This document shows, piece after piece, positions 32,064 through 41,048 of a DNA stretch of 64,000 bases. The position numbers and the translations under genes are program-made. The DNA comes from Lysinibacillus sp. B2A1 (GTDB taxonomy: Bacteria > Bacillota > Bacilli > Bacillales_A > Planococcaceae), in the NCBI GenBank assembly GCA_002973635.1, contig CP027224.1:2738501-2802500 (forward strand), in the 5' to 3' direction. The stretch's first letter is position 1. Each line of letters begins with the position of its first letter. The notes under the pieces are model-generated. The model was not told the origin of the DNA, searched no databases, and saw nothing but the letters and a program-made list of their open reading frames with translations.

Positions 32064-32753
32064 AGCTAGATTATATAAATGATGAAACAAATGTAACAAT
32101 AAGAACAAATGTAAAACATGTAGCATGTTTTGTGATAGAAAAAACATGAAGTAAACTCGGAGGTAGGGCGGCACGGTAAGGTTTTCCTCTCTTGGTATTT
32201 TTCAAAACCTAAATATTAGGGACAGACCGACGACCGACCAACGCTGTTAAAACTATCAGCGAAGAAATGATGTACATGGCCAGCTCATATTTTTTAAGAG
32301 AATAGATATCTTAATTAATATAAAAGGCAAATAAGACCAAAACACAATTCACTTTACAAATAATAATGTGGTGCTGCTCTACCGTGAGAGTTGCAAGTAA
32401 GCTAACTCGACAATTTACCACAATAAGCTTTCATCTTAGGATGAGGGCTTTTTCTTTTGCGAAAATACAACCTAAGGAAAAAAATATTTTATCAGCTATT
32501 AAAATTATTGAAGATATACTTCATGTAATTTATGAATAGGATAAATTCAATATCTTAGGTAAAAAGAACAAAAAAAGCATTCATTAGGGTGTTTTTTTAT
32601 TTCACAAAGTAATTAGTATAGTGGGGTGATGCCATTGATTGAACATAAATTAAATCCAAAACAACCAGTGGGACTATTAAATTGGTAGCCTATATTTATA
32701 ATGACAATTCATTCCATATATCCTATGATAATAGTACATAGGAGGTGTGTGAT
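32064..32753. other. Non-coding 690-nt accessory spacer
   Basis: No ORF with an RBS above 20 codons is convincing. It contains hairpins AAAACATG/CATGTTTT (about 32111-32130) and AGGTTTT/AAAACCT (about 32179-32210), a GC-richer patch at 32160-32290, the candidate small RNA at 32360-32457, and an isolated 19-codon frame with RBS GGGGTGATG (about 32631-32688, MPLIEHKLNPKQPVGLLNW) that may be a remnant. RBS AGGAGGTG of the next gene ends it. Confidence 0.55.
32360..32457 (+). ncRNA. Candidate small structured RNA with terminator
   Basis: GTGGT (32368-32372) pairs with ACCAC (32417-32421), enclosing a second stem GC..CTCT/AGAG..GC (32373-32394) and a short unpaired stretch. A standard terminator follows at once: AAGC..TCATC / GATGA..GCTT (32425-32450) then TTTTTCTTTT. 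No ORF is inside. The nested fold ending in a terminator looks like a stand-alone sRNA; the promoter is not clear and conservation is untested. Confidence 0.45.
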
Positions 32754-33134
32754 ATGCCAAGTATCAGTCGTAAGTATGGTGTAAATTTATTTAATCCTAG
32801 TAAAATTATGGAACAATATAAGGATGTAAAGTCCTTAGAAAAATTAAGTGCTAATGAATTAGATATAATGATTAGTACAACAGAATATGAAATTCAAAGA
32901 GTAACAACTTATAAAGGGTTGTTTATGTCAACTTTAAGTATCGTAATCGCTTTAATACTTGTATTAATAACAGATAATATTCATATCGTGCTAGTATTTT
33001 GCATGGTTACAGCATATTTTATTGTCATGGTAGTCTATTATTTTGTTACAACAAATGCAATCAATAAATTATACATTTATTTAAATAAACTTAGATATGT
33101 AAGAGAAAATAAATATGTAAGAGAAAATAAATAA
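32754..33134 (+). CDS. Small membrane protein of unknown function
   Basis: 126 aa. A soluble N-terminal half (MPSISRKYGVNLFNPSKIMEQYKDVKSLEKLSANELDIMI) and two membrane helices (about 55-74 and 78-98), then a basic tail ending in the repeat YVRENK-YVRENK. ATG 32754 follows AGGAGGTG. Stand-alone gene with its own terminator; a small two-helix phage protein of this sort may act in superinfection exclusion, but nothing specific shows that. Confidence 0.65.
   Translation: MPSISRKYGVNLFNPSKIMEQYKDVKSLEKLSANELDIMISTTEYEIQRVTTYKGLFMSTLSIVIALILVLITDNIHIVLVFCMVTAYFIVMVVYYFVTTNAINKLYIYLNKLRYVRENKYVRENK
33096..33131 (+). repeat. 18-bp perfect tandem duplication at gene 3' end
   Basis: TATGTAAGAGAAAATAAA occurs twice head to tail (33096-33113, 33114-33131), duplicating the residues YVRENK at the C-terminus of the membrane protein. 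A recent slippage event. Confidence 0.9.
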
Positions 33135-33142
33135 TACATAGA

Positions 33143-33175
33143 AGTCGCACTCACTACGAGTTGTGGCTTTTTATT
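33143..33175 (+). terminator. Rho-independent terminator
   Basis: AAGTCGCACTC and GAGTTGTGGCTTT pair with one or two wobble/mismatch positions, followed by TTTTATT. Confidence 0.75.
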
Positions 33176-33240
33176 ATGAGAAAAAACTATAACAAACATT
33201 TCCTTTTAATCTATGATTAGGTTGAGAGGAGGTGTGGACC

Positions 33241-33398
33241 ATGGTTAAAAAATAGAAACTGTTTATTTAGTTTACAAATTAGTAAGTGGCTTTCCGTTTC
33301 ATGAACAACTTGTAGGCTGCTATAGTAATGAAGAGAAAGCTGAAGAAGAAAAAGTAAAATACGAAACAGCACGTATTCAAGCAATCAATGTAGAGTAA
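33241..33398 (+). pseudogene. Small phage gene broken by a one-base A-tract deletion
   Basis: A very strong RBS (GAGGAGGTG) precedes ATG GTT AAA AAA TAG, a four-codon stub. One more A in the run would give MVKK-IETVYLVYKLVSGFPF then HEQLVGCYSNEEKAEEEKVK and YETARIQAINVE (52 aa), open to TAA at 33398. The A6 run before TAG suggests slippage, either a fixed mutation, a phase-variable switch, programmed frameshifting or a sequencing error. Function unknown. Confidence 0.65.
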
Positions 33399-33412
33399 AG
33401 GGAGATGTTAAA

Positions 33413-33601
33413 ATGAATCAAGCAGAAAAGGTTGAGGAAATTTTAAAAGAACTATCGCACTTTTTTAATAGTTTGGACCATTTACCAGAAATGAATAGTA
33501 TTGATGAAATAATAGGTGTTGGAAGTCATCTAGCCCTTGGTGCAGATATTGTAGTTGAGGCAATAAGAATTATAGATGAATATATGGATGCTAATAAATA
33601 A
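33413..33601 (+). CDS. Small acidic helical protein
   Basis: 62 aa, MNQAEKVEEILKELSHFFNSLDHLPEMNSIDEIIGVGSHLALGADIVVEAIRIIDEYMDANK. RBS AAAGGGAG is about 9 nt upstream. Acidic, probably a helical hairpin. It forms a unit with the broken gene at 33241 and is followed by a terminator. Confidence 0.65.
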   Translation: MNQAEKVEEILKELSHFFNSLDHLPEMNSIDEIIGVGSHLALGADIVVEAIRIIDEYMDANK

Positions 33602-33608
33602 TATTTCA

Positions 33609-33640
33609 GGTCACGTTCTATGAGCGTGGCTTTTAATGTG
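33609..33640 (+). terminator. Rho-independent terminator
   Basis: GGTCACGTTC and GAGCGTGGC pair around TAT and are followed by TTTTAATG. Confidence 0.75.
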
Positions 33641-33899
33641 CTTTGAAAACTGCATCAAACAGCCAAAACAAATAATAATGGATTAGTTTACGGGCGAGTA
33701 AGTATCTCAGGAACATTAGATATCGAAAAAGGCTGGCATGCACTAATAACCGATAGGGCGGAGTTTGGTGTGGTTTTGAGAGCAAAAAGTTATTACATAT
33801 ATTTCATTTGTTGGGTTATTATTGGGTGGGAGGTGATGGGGTAAAATTACTAAATATAAAAAACTGTACATAATCTTTTAATTTATTGGGGGAATTTGA
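33641..33899 (+). other. Spacer with a possible gene remnant
   Basis: A frame open from about 33650 to 33843 reads ...NNGLVYGRVSISGTLDIEKGWH and on, with good coding look, but no start codon or RBS in place; it may be the 3' remnant of a lost phage gene. The rest is AT-rich upstream sequence of the secreted protein gene, with RBS GGGGGAA near 33887. Confidence 0.35.
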
Positions 33900-34901
33900 A
33901 TGAAGAAGAATTTTGTAGTCTCATTTTTTACATTACTTTTATTTGGTTTATCATTATTCATATTTGATTCGAATGAAGTTAAAGCAGCTACTATCGGTCA
34001 ACAATTACCACAACCCGAAGAAGGTTGGCAAAGGTTTGATGATACAAATCCTTTAATTAATTATAGTGGAGATAATTGGGGTGTGGAGTCAAATATTAAC
34101 CATTATAATAAAACAGCACATTGGATTATTGATCAAAACAACTCAATAAATTCTAAAATAAAATTTAAATTTAAAGGTACAAAAGTTAGAATAATTACAG
34201 ATAGAAACATTAACGCATCACAGGGTAGTAATCAAATTATATCTATTGACGGTAAAGAAGAAAACTATTCAATTTATGGAGCACCTCAAGGTCAAACACT
34301 AAGCTATGAAAAAAATGGACTTGAGAATAAAGTTCATATTGTAGAAATTAGTACAATTGGAAAAAAGATTTCATTAGATGCAATAGATATAGACTCAGAA
34401 GGTTATTTAATTCCTTTGGATATAGAATCTCCAATTCTTAATGGTGAGGTAAAAGGTGAAGGTCATGCCTTAACTTGGAATTCAATCGAAGGAGCAAAGG
34501 GATATAATGTAAAACGTTCCTTAAATGCTGGCGGTCCTTACGATGTAATTGCAAGTAATGTTACAACAAATTCATATTTAGACAATGATATCGAAAAAGG
34601 AAAAAAGTATTATTATGTAGTAACAACTGTAGTTAATGGAGCTGAAAGTGAAAATTCAAATGAAGTGATATTACCTATAATTGAGAATAGTAATGCTACA
34701 CTGGTTTTACATTTAGTAAATAATCAAATCAAAGAATATAACTTAACAAGTAGTGAGCTAAACAATTTTCGTGATTGGTTTGCTTCAGGATCTGAGAGCT
34801 TCTATGTGTTTACGCAAAAGTCTCCAGAGCCACCTTATAATTATATAGAAGATTACATCATTAAAGATAAGATTGTATGGTTTCAAGTTAAAAAGTATTA
34901 A
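33900..34901 (+). CDS. Secreted modular protein A: CBM-like + FN3 + conserved C-terminal module
   Basis: 333 aa. A signal peptide (MKKNFVVSFFTLLLFGLSLFIF...EVKA-A). The N-terminal module (about 33-175; IGQQLPQPEEGWQRFDDTNPLINYSGDNWG...KFKFKGTKVRIITDRN...LDAIDIDSEG) looks like a jelly-roll carbohydrate-binding-type domain. A fibronectin-III-like domain follows (about 185-262; HALTWNSIEGAKGYNVKRSLNAGGPYDVI). The C-terminal module (about 268-333) is NATLVLHLVNNQIKEYNLTSSEL...DKIVWFQVKKY. The same first and last modules occur in proteins at 59088-60380 and 61428-62456. No LPXTG or SLH. Likely a surface/extracellular factor rather than a virion part. Confidence 0.75.
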   Translation: MKKNFVVSFFTLLLFGLSLFIFDSNEVKAATIGQQLPQPEEGWQRFDDTNPLINYSGDNWGVESNINHYNKTAHWIIDQNNSINSKIKFKFKGTKVRIITDRNINASQGSNQIISIDGKEENYSIYGAPQGQTLSYEKNGLENKVHIVEISTIGKKISLDAIDIDSEGYLIPLDIESPILNGEVKGEGHALTWNSIEGAKGYNVKRSLNAGGPYDVIASNVTTNSYLDNDIEKGKKYYYVVTTVVNGAESENSNEVILPIIENSNATLVLHLVNNQIKEYNLTSSELNNFRDWFASGSESFYVFTQKSPEPPYNYIEDYIIKDKIVWFQVKKY

Positions 34902-34918
34902 AGAAGAATATAGAGAGT

Positions 34919-34947
34919 TTAAGCATCCTTATTGGGGTGCTTTTTCT
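34919..34947 (+). terminator. Terminator between secreted protein and terS
   Basis: AAGCATCC and GGGGTGCTT pair around TTATT, followed by TTTCTTTT. Confidence 0.8.
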
Positions 34948-34986
34948 TTTGTCTAAAACAAATGTTGGAGGTGGTGTTTATGAGAT

Positions 34987-35766
34987 ATGGTTAATTGGGA
35001 TGAAATTAAACAGGAGTGGGAAACCACAAAGATTACACTAGCTGATCTTGCTGAAAAGCATGATGTTAAGTTAGGCACTTTAAAGAGCCGTAAGAGCCGT
35101 GATGGTAAAGACGGTAATCCATGGAGTAGGGATGCAACTGCTAAAAAGGATGCAACCAAATCGAAGAAGGTTGCAACTATTTCTAGTAAGGATGCAACCG
35201 AAGAAAAGCAGTTAGGAGCCCCAAAAGGCAATACCTATGCTGTTGGAAATAGAGGAAATCCTAACCCTCCAAACCAATTTACAAAACGGAACTCTGCTGC
35301 TGTTACACACGGCTTCTTCTCGAAGTTTCTACCAGAAGAAACACTCGAAATCATGGAAGCGATGAATGAACTTTCTCCAGTCGATTTAATTTGGAATCAA
35401 ATACAAATACAATATGCTGCAATTATTCGGGCTCAACGAATCATGCACGTTGAATCTAAAGACGAAATGATTAAAGAGCTCAAAAAACATAAGGATACCG
35501 AATGGGGAAAAGAAGTCGAATATGAATTTCAATTCGCTTGGGAACGACAGGCACAACTACTCACTGCTCAATCTAGAGCAATAGGAGAGCTGCGTTCTTC
35601 TATTCGCCAGTTTGTTGAAATGGCGGATCAGGATGATGAACGTCGATTAAGGCTTGAACAGATGCAGCTGTCAATTGATAAAACGAAAGTGGAGATTGAA
35701 AAGCTCGGCTCAGATGATCAAAACGGATCGTTTGAAATCAAAATTGTTAGCAAAAAACGCGAATAA
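34987..35766 (+). CDS. Terminase small subunit (XtmA-like)
   Basis: 259 aa. An N-terminal HTH ([34 protein letters not shown]), a linker, then the [42 protein letters not shown] segment typical of PBSX-type small terminases, and a helical C-terminus. It recognises phage DNA and feeds it to TerL. RBS GGAGGTGGTG lies 12 nt or more upstream, so the start may be slightly different. First gene of the late operon. Confidence 0.85.
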   Translation: MVNWDEIKQEWETTKITLADLAEKHDVKLGTLKSRKSRDGKDGNPWSRDATAKKDATKSKKVATISSKDATEEKQLGAPKGNTYAVGNRGNPNPPNQFTKRNSAAVTHGFFSKFLPEETLEIMEAMNELSPVDLIWNQIQIQYAAIIRAQRIMHVESKDEMIKELKKHKDTEWGKEVEYEFQFAWERQAQLLTAQSRAIGELRSSIRQFVEMADQDDERRLRLEQMQLSIDKTKVEIEKLGSDDQNGSFEIKIVSKKRE

Positions 35767-35978
35767 TTTTATGCAGGAAATGCCGGGAAATAAATTTGAG
35801 TAGTATGATTAAAGCCTGTTAAATCAACAATGTATAAAATCTTGCATAATCAATAAAAAGTGAAGATGTAAAAACGTTGATACAGCAATGGTTTATAAAA
35901 GTATCAACTTCCTAAAAGTGCTATTATGTTAACTAAAAATGAATGTTAAATACAACGAATGTATAAGGAGTTGAGTGA
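35767..35978 (+). other. 212-nt gap between terS and terL
   Basis: Small and large terminase genes normally overlap or abut; here 212 AT-rich nt separate them with no ORF carrying an RBS. It might hold the packaging (pac/cos) signal or be the scar of a lost gene. The terL RBS AAGGAG is at its end. Confidence 0.4.
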
Positions 35979-37253
35979 ATGACGACAGCAATTGAAAAAG
36001 AAGTAAACCCACATTTCGAAGATTTCCTTTTCGACTGGCGTTGTAAAACTCAGCTCTTAGTCGGTGGATATGGATCTTCTAAATCCTATCATGTAGCACT
36101 TAAAATACTTTTAAAATTACTTGAAGAAAAACGTACAGCTCTTGTCGTTCGTGAAGTTTACGATACGCATAGAGACAGTACGTTTTCTTTGTTTACAGAA
36201 ATTATTGAGGACCTTGGGCTATCAGGGAAGATAAAGACGAGCTCATCACCAATGACAGTTAAGTTTCCTAACGGTTCAAAGATTATCTTTCGAGGTATGG
36301 ATAAGCCAGAAAAGTTAAAGTCCATCAATAACATTTCTCTCATCTGGTTGGAGGAATGTAGTGAGATTAAATATGCTGGCTTTAAAGAGCTGCTTGGCCG
36401 TTTAAGGCATCCAACACTGGACCTGTTTATTATTCTCTCTACCAATCCAGTTTCAAAAGGGAATTGGGTATACAAGCATTTCTTTAAGAACGAGATGGAA
36501 GAATACTTTGTCCTGGATGATGATGAGCTTTACAAACTACGAACCATCGTAGTGAATAACACTTATTATCATCACTCAACAGCTGATGATAATTTGTTTT
36601 TGCCAGCGAGCTATATCGAGCAGCTTGATGAGATGGTCTTATATGACCCAGACCTTCACAGGATTGCACGTAAGGGGCGTTTCGGTGTCAACGGTATTCT
36701 TGTTCTGCCACAATTCGAAACAAAGCCACACGATGAGGTAATGGCAGAAATAGCACTCATTAGAAAGCCAATACGTAAGAACGGCATGGACTTTGGTTTT
36801 GTTGATTCCTACAATGCCTTATTACGTATGGTAGTGGATCATGAGAAGAAGTGGTTATACATCTACTGGGAATATTACAAACGTGGTATGACAGATGATA
36901 AAACAGCCGATGAACTTGAGGAAGAAGGGCTCAAGAAAGTAATTATTAAGGCTGATAATGCTGAGCCGAAAACAATTGCTTACTTCAAACAGCGAGGCTT
37001 TCGTATGTATGCTTGTAAGAAGCTCACACGCATTGAGAACACAAAGAAGATGAAACGTTTCAAAAAGATTATCTGTTCCGAAACATGTGTGAATACAATT
37101 CGAGAATTGAAGGAACTGACCTTCAAGAAAGACCCGAAAACAGACGAAATCATTGAAGATGAATTTAATATTGACCCTCATACATTCTCTGCAATGTGGT
37201 ATGGACTCGATGACTATGAAGTTGCAAGTGTTAAGGGTGTCAACTCAAAATAA
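35979..37253 (+). CDS. Terminase large subunit (PBSX/XtmB type)
   Basis: 424 aa. The ATPase domain has Walker [10 protein letters not shown] (about 29-37) and Walker [11 protein letters not shown] (about 121-130), then a motif III-like LSTNPVS. The RNase H-like nuclease domain shows [12 protein letters not shown] and [11 protein letters not shown] acidic residues. It packages DNA into the prohead and cuts it. Full length. Confidence 0.92.
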   Translation: MTTAIEKEVNPHFEDFLFDWRCKTQLLVGGYGSSKSYHVALKILLKLLEEKRTALVVREVYDTHRDSTFSLFTEIIEDLGLSGKIKTSSSPMTVKFPNGSKIIFRGMDKPEKLKSINNISLIWLEECSEIKYAGFKELLGRLRHPTLDLFIILSTNPVSKGNWVYKHFFKNEMEEYFVLDDDELYKLRTIVVNNTYYHHSTADDNLFLPASYIEQLDEMVLYDPDLHRIARKGRFGVNGILVLPQFETKPHDEVMAEIALIRKPIRKNGMDFGFVDSYNALLRMVVDHEKKWLYIYWEYYKRGMTDDKTADELEEEGLKKVIIKADNAEPKTIAYFKQRGFRMYACKKLTRIENTKKMKRFKKIICSETCVNTIRELKELTFKKDPKTDEIIEDEFNIDPHTFSAMWYGLDDYEVASVKGVNSK

Positions 37254-37265
37254 GGAGGCGTAAGC

Positions 37266-38678
37266 ATGAACGAATACATCACCTACATCGATGAAAAAGG
37301 CGTTACGCCTCTATTACTCGATAAGCTAATTACAGAAACTAAATTGGACCGAAACAAACAATTTAATAACTACGAACGCTATAAAACTGAAGATGCGGCA
37401 GTACCAATCCTTACACGTAAACCAGTAGACTACGCTCAAGGCAATGCCTATGTACAGCGTGTTGATGATAAGGTCAATAACACTTTAAACAATGCATTTG
37501 ATGCTGATATTGTAGACACAAAAGTGGGCTATATGTTCGGTAATCCAATTTCATACGTGGTGGACAAACAAGCTCAAAGCCCTACTAAGTTATCAGAGGC
37601 AATTGAGCTTTTTAATTTGCGTAATTCTGTTGATGACATGGACAGTGAGTCAGGTAAGAAGACTGCAATTTGTGGTTACTCAGCACGCTTACTATACATC
37701 GATACTGATGGGAATGAGCGAGCAATGGTAATTGATCCGTGGGAAACAATCATCCTCTCGCCAACTGATGTGAGTGAACCTAAATATGCACTTCGGTATT
37801 TTAAAAGTGCTGAACTCGATGCACAAGGTGACAAAGTAGAGATAGAACAACTGGCGTTTTATGATGCTACAACAGAAAAGCTCTATACACGTACAGATAA
37901 GGATTCACCATTTATTTTGAAGGATGAACGGAAACACCTATTTGACTACTGTCCGTTATTCGGCATTCCAAATAACGAGGAGCTACAGGGTGACGCTGAC
38001 AAAGTGTATAAACTAATCGATGCTTACGATCGCACTTTTTCAGATGCTTCAAACGAGATTGAACAGTGGCGTTTAGCTTACCTGGTGCTTAAAGGTATGG
38101 GCATGGATGAAGAGGATGCACAAAAGGTATCACGTACAGGTATTTTCGAGTTGATGGGCGAGGATGACGAAATCAGTTATTTAACCAAAGAAGTTAACGA
38201 CCAGATGATTGAGAACCATTTGGACCGCCTTGAAGAAAATATCATGCGGTTAGCTAAGAGTGTGAACTTCAGCGATGAATCATTTGCGGGTAATGTAAGT
38301 GGCGTGGCAATGAAATTTAAACTTATGGCACTTGAGAACAAATGTAAAACGATGGAGCGAAAGTTTACGACTGCTCTACGTTATCAATTTAAGGTGTTGT
38401 GTAGTGCATGGGCGAAGAAGGGAATCTGCTCTAAAGATGATTACTTGAAACTTTGGTTTGAATACAAGCGTAACATTCCAATCGATTTGCTATCTGAAGC
38501 TCAAGCGTCACAAGCGTTGCAAGGTCAAGTTTCAGAGCGTACCCGTCTTTCCAAGATGTCAATTGTCGATGATGTCGACTTCGAGATTGAAGAAATGCAG
38601 AAAGAAAAAGAACAGTTCCAAGGTGAATTAAAAGGCTTGGAGCGTAATAAAGATGAAATTGATAACGATGATGAATAA
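37266..38678 (+). CDS. Phage portal protein
   Basis: 470 aa, SPP1 gp6-like. Typical portal features: an early KTEDAAVPILTRKPVDYAQGNAYVQRVDDKVNN region, the YMFGNPISYVV segment, DKVYKLIDAYDRTFSDASNEIEQW, the long stem helix region around DDEISYLTKEVNDQMIENHLDRLEENIMRLAKSVNFSDESFAGNVSGVAMKFKL, and an acidic C-terminus. It forms the dodecameric DNA channel at the head vertex. RBS AAGGAGGCG. Confidence 0.9.
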   Translation: MNEYITYIDEKGVTPLLLDKLITETKLDRNKQFNNYERYKTEDAAVPILTRKPVDYAQGNAYVQRVDDKVNNTLNNAFDADIVDTKVGYMFGNPISYVVDKQAQSPTKLSEAIELFNLRNSVDDMDSESGKKTAICGYSARLLYIDTDGNERAMVIDPWETIILSPTDVSEPKYALRYFKSAELDAQGDKVEIEQLAFYDATTEKLYTRTDKDSPFILKDERKHLFDYCPLFGIPNNEELQGDADKVYKLIDAYDRTFSDASNEIEQWRLAYLVLKGMGMDEEDAQKVSRTGIFELMGEDDEISYLTKEVNDQMIENHLDRLEENIMRLAKSVNFSDESFAGNVSGVAMKFKLMALENKCKTMERKFTTALRYQFKVLCSAWAKKGICSKDDYLKLWFEYKRNIPIDLLSEAQASQALQGQVSERTRLSKMSIVDDVDFEIEEMQKEKEQFQGELKGLERNKDEIDNDDE

Positions 38679-38689
38679 GTGGTGATTAT

Positions 38690-39751
38690 ATGGACCAACT
38701 AAAAATCTTCGAACGTTTACAAAAAATCTTCGATCAATTCAAAGAGAAATTCGAAAAGCAATACTCTCGTCTACAAAATCGTATAGTCAAAGCATTGCAA
38801 GAGGCTTATGAGAAGTTTGGTAATAAGCTATCAGAATATCGTAAGTACAGTAGATTGGAAGCGTTAAAGAAGCTTATGGATGACATCTCTACAAAGGAAT
38901 ATCAGAGACTATTAGAAGATGCTGAAGCAATGCAAGAAGAGACGTTTGACAAGGCGTACTTATTGTATACGTACCTAGTTTATATGTACTTCAGTAGCGA
39001 AGAAGGTAGGATGCTAAATATCACAAGTGCAACAGCTGGAACAAGTGTTGCCGTAGCAATCATCTATTGGTTATTGAGGAATCGCAAACAAATACGTACA
39101 GAGTTTTTAAAAGCGACAGAGTATGAAACTTTGCTACGTTTTAACAAGCATAAAGATGATTATATGTACAGTGTCTTTATGGATATGCAAGACAACCTTA
39201 AAGCAGAGAATGACTTTATGGCCACATCTAAGCAAGTTAAAAAGCGTACTCAATCAGCCAGAAACAACGGAATTAAACGGCTTCAGGAGATGTTTAACAG
39301 TACGGTTAATTACGTGCAAGAAAAAGTATATGATGCTCTCAAAGACAAGGTTGACAGTGTTGAAAAAATGTGGATATCTATGCGTGACATGCAGGTTCGC
39401 CATGCTCATCGGATACTCGATAGCCAATTCGCAGATGAGGAAGGATATTTCCACTATGCAGGAGATAAAGCTAAGCGCCCAAAGACCTGGAAGGACCCAG
39501 CAATGAATTACGGTTGTCGTTGTAAGATATTACTTTTGTTTGGAGGCAAAAATCCAATGTTTAGCAGGGTATATGATTATCAGGATCCGCAGTATCAAAT
39601 AAAGCTTGCTGAGCGCATCGATGAGCTGTTACCTAATAAAACGTATCTTCAATCATTGAAACAGGCCCAAGATGAAATTAAGCCGCCAAAACGAGCTGTA
39701 CCTTACATCACATTCGAGGATTGGCTTGAGGAATACGGAGAGAAAGGATGA
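38690..39751 (+). CDS. Minor head protein (SPP1 gp7 / Mu gpF-like)
   Basis: 353 aa. A helical N-terminal half and the C-terminal head-morphogenesis domain with DMQVRHAHRILDSQFADEEGYFHYAGDKAKRPKTWKDPAMNYGCRCKILLL; the R..H...DG and N.GCRC pattern is the family hallmark. A few copies bind the portal during head assembly. Confidence 0.85.
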   Translation: MDQLKIFERLQKIFDQFKEKFEKQYSRLQNRIVKALQEAYEKFGNKLSEYRKYSRLEALKKLMDDISTKEYQRLLEDAEAMQEETFDKAYLLYTYLVYMYFSSEEGRMLNITSATAGTSVAVAIIYWLLRNRKQIRTEFLKATEYETLLRFNKHKDDYMYSVFMDMQDNLKAENDFMATSKQVKKRTQSARNNGIKRLQEMFNSTVNYVQEKVYDALKDKVDSVEKMWISMRDMQVRHAHRILDSQFADEEGYFHYAGDKAKRPKTWKDPAMNYGCRCKILLLFGGKNPMFSRVYDYQDPQYQIKLAERIDELLPNKTYLQSLKQAQDEIKPPKRAVPYITFEDWLEEYGEKG

Positions 39752-39887
39752 TATACACGATCATGTACAGTAGGTGAAGTAGAAGTGTATGAGTCATTCA
39801 AAGGATGTTCTTGCGATTACGAGTGATAATGGTGTAATATAGCTTCAACAAATAATGCGAGCTTTGACATGAAAAAGGACGGATGTT

Positions 39888-40073
39888 ATGAAATATAATA
39901 AATCAATTATGCTTAAGCTTATCAATGAACATCGAGCGTTGCATGATGAATTAAAAAAGCTAAAATCTGAAATGGGTTTAGAGAAAAATTTTGCAGTAAA
40001 GGCATTGTATCATTCATTTGTTGCAGAGGATGGTCCTTATATGAAAGAATACCAGGATTTAGAGCGATTATAA
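39888..40073 (+). CDS. Small helical phage protein
   Basis: 61 aa, MKYNKSIMLKLINEHRALHDELKKLKSEMGLEKNFAVKALYHSFVAEDGPYMKEYQDLERL. RBS AAAGGACGG. Lies between minor head protein and scaffold, flanked by non-coding gaps (about 136 and 283 nt), so perhaps an inserted gene. Function unknown. Confidence 0.6.
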   Translation: MKYNKSIMLKLINEHRALHDELKKLKSEMGLEKNFAVKALYHSFVAEDGPYMKEYQDLERL

Positions 40074-40356
40074 TAAATCGTGGTGCCACTATCAAATAGT
40101 TGGAAAAACCGCACTTAGGACTGGTACGGTGAACAGTATCATAAGTAAGAGGTTTTTAGAGGAGTATCATTCACATAAAGAATGATGCTCTTTAATTTTA
40201 GAAAGAGATATAAGTAAAAAAAGTGATCAAGCCATTCATTTTGAGTGGTTTTTTATTTTGTCTTTATTCTCGCAGACGCTATAAAGAACGAGAAAAATAA
40301 ACTTTTGAACAGTTTAGGGATTCAACGGAATAACTAAATTGGGCAAGGAGGAAATC
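40074..40356 (+). terminator. Gap with two terminator hairpins inside the late operon
   Basis: No gene seen. Hairpin 1: GAGTATCATTC and GAATGATGCTC (40162-40190) then TTTAATTTT. Hairpin 2: AAGCCATTC and GAGTGGTTTTTT (40229-40252) then ATTTTG. Two terminators between head genes suggest an autonomous insertion (39888 gene plus terminators) or attenuation of the late transcript. The scaffold RBS AAGGAGGAA ends the gap. Confidence 0.7.
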
Positions 40357-41019
40357 ATGAATCAAAATCCATTCAATTTAAAAACTTTAATACCTTTAGA
40401 TATTCAGATGCTTGCAGATGGTGGCGAGGGAAACCCTCCAGGTGACAATCTATCACTAGGAGATGGCGGAAACAGTCAAGGGGCTACATTGACACTTGAA
40501 TCGGTTCAATCATTTCTAAATGACAATGATGAGGGGAAGAAATGGTTGCAGTCGTTTGCTGATACTCGCGTAACAGATGCCATTAAAACGTATGAAACTA
40601 AAACTCTTCCGAAGAAATTAGAAGATGAGATTTCCAAGCGTTATCCACCAGAATCAGAGGAAGCAAAGCAGTTACGCGAGTTAAAGACGCAATTCGAACA
40701 GTCGCAAAAAGAAGCCGCACGAGAAAAGTTATTTAATCAAGCGCTGTCTACTGCAACTGAAAAGAGTTTACCAGCAAAATTAGTAGAGTTCTTTGTTGGT
40801 GAAGATGCAGAAAAGACCACTGCTAATCTAGGTGTTCTTGAAGCTGAGTTTAATGCTGCTGTACAAGCAGAAGTAGATAAACGTTTTAAAGACGGTGGAA
40901 CGCCACCACCACCAAAAGGAGGTAATCCTACAACATTGACAAAAGAAGCTGTTATGAAAATGACACCTGATGAGATCAATGCCAACTGGGATGAAATCGT
41001 GAAAAATAAATTACTATAA
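40357..41019 (+). CDS. Capsid scaffolding protein
   Basis: 220 aa, acidic and helical: MNQNPFNLKTLIPLDIQMLADGG, a central coiled coil (about 100-140) and a C-terminal KEAVMKMTPDEINANWDEIVKNKLL segment. The MLADGG start and composition are typical of phage GP20-like scaffolds encoded just before the coat gene. ATG 40357 is chosen over the upstream TTG because AAGGAGGAA lies between them. Confidence 0.85.
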   Translation: MNQNPFNLKTLIPLDIQMLADGGEGNPPGDNLSLGDGGNSQGATLTLESVQSFLNDNDEGKKWLQSFADTRVTDAIKTYETKTLPKKLEDEISKRYPPESEEAKQLRELKTQFEQSQKEAAREKLFNQALSTATEKSLPAKLVEFFVGEDAEKTTANLGVLEAEFNAAVQAEVDKRFKDGGTPPPPKGGNPTTLTKEAVMKMTPDEINANWDEIVKNKLL

Positions 41020-41048
41020 CCGATTATCGGTAAGGAGGAAATTACAAT

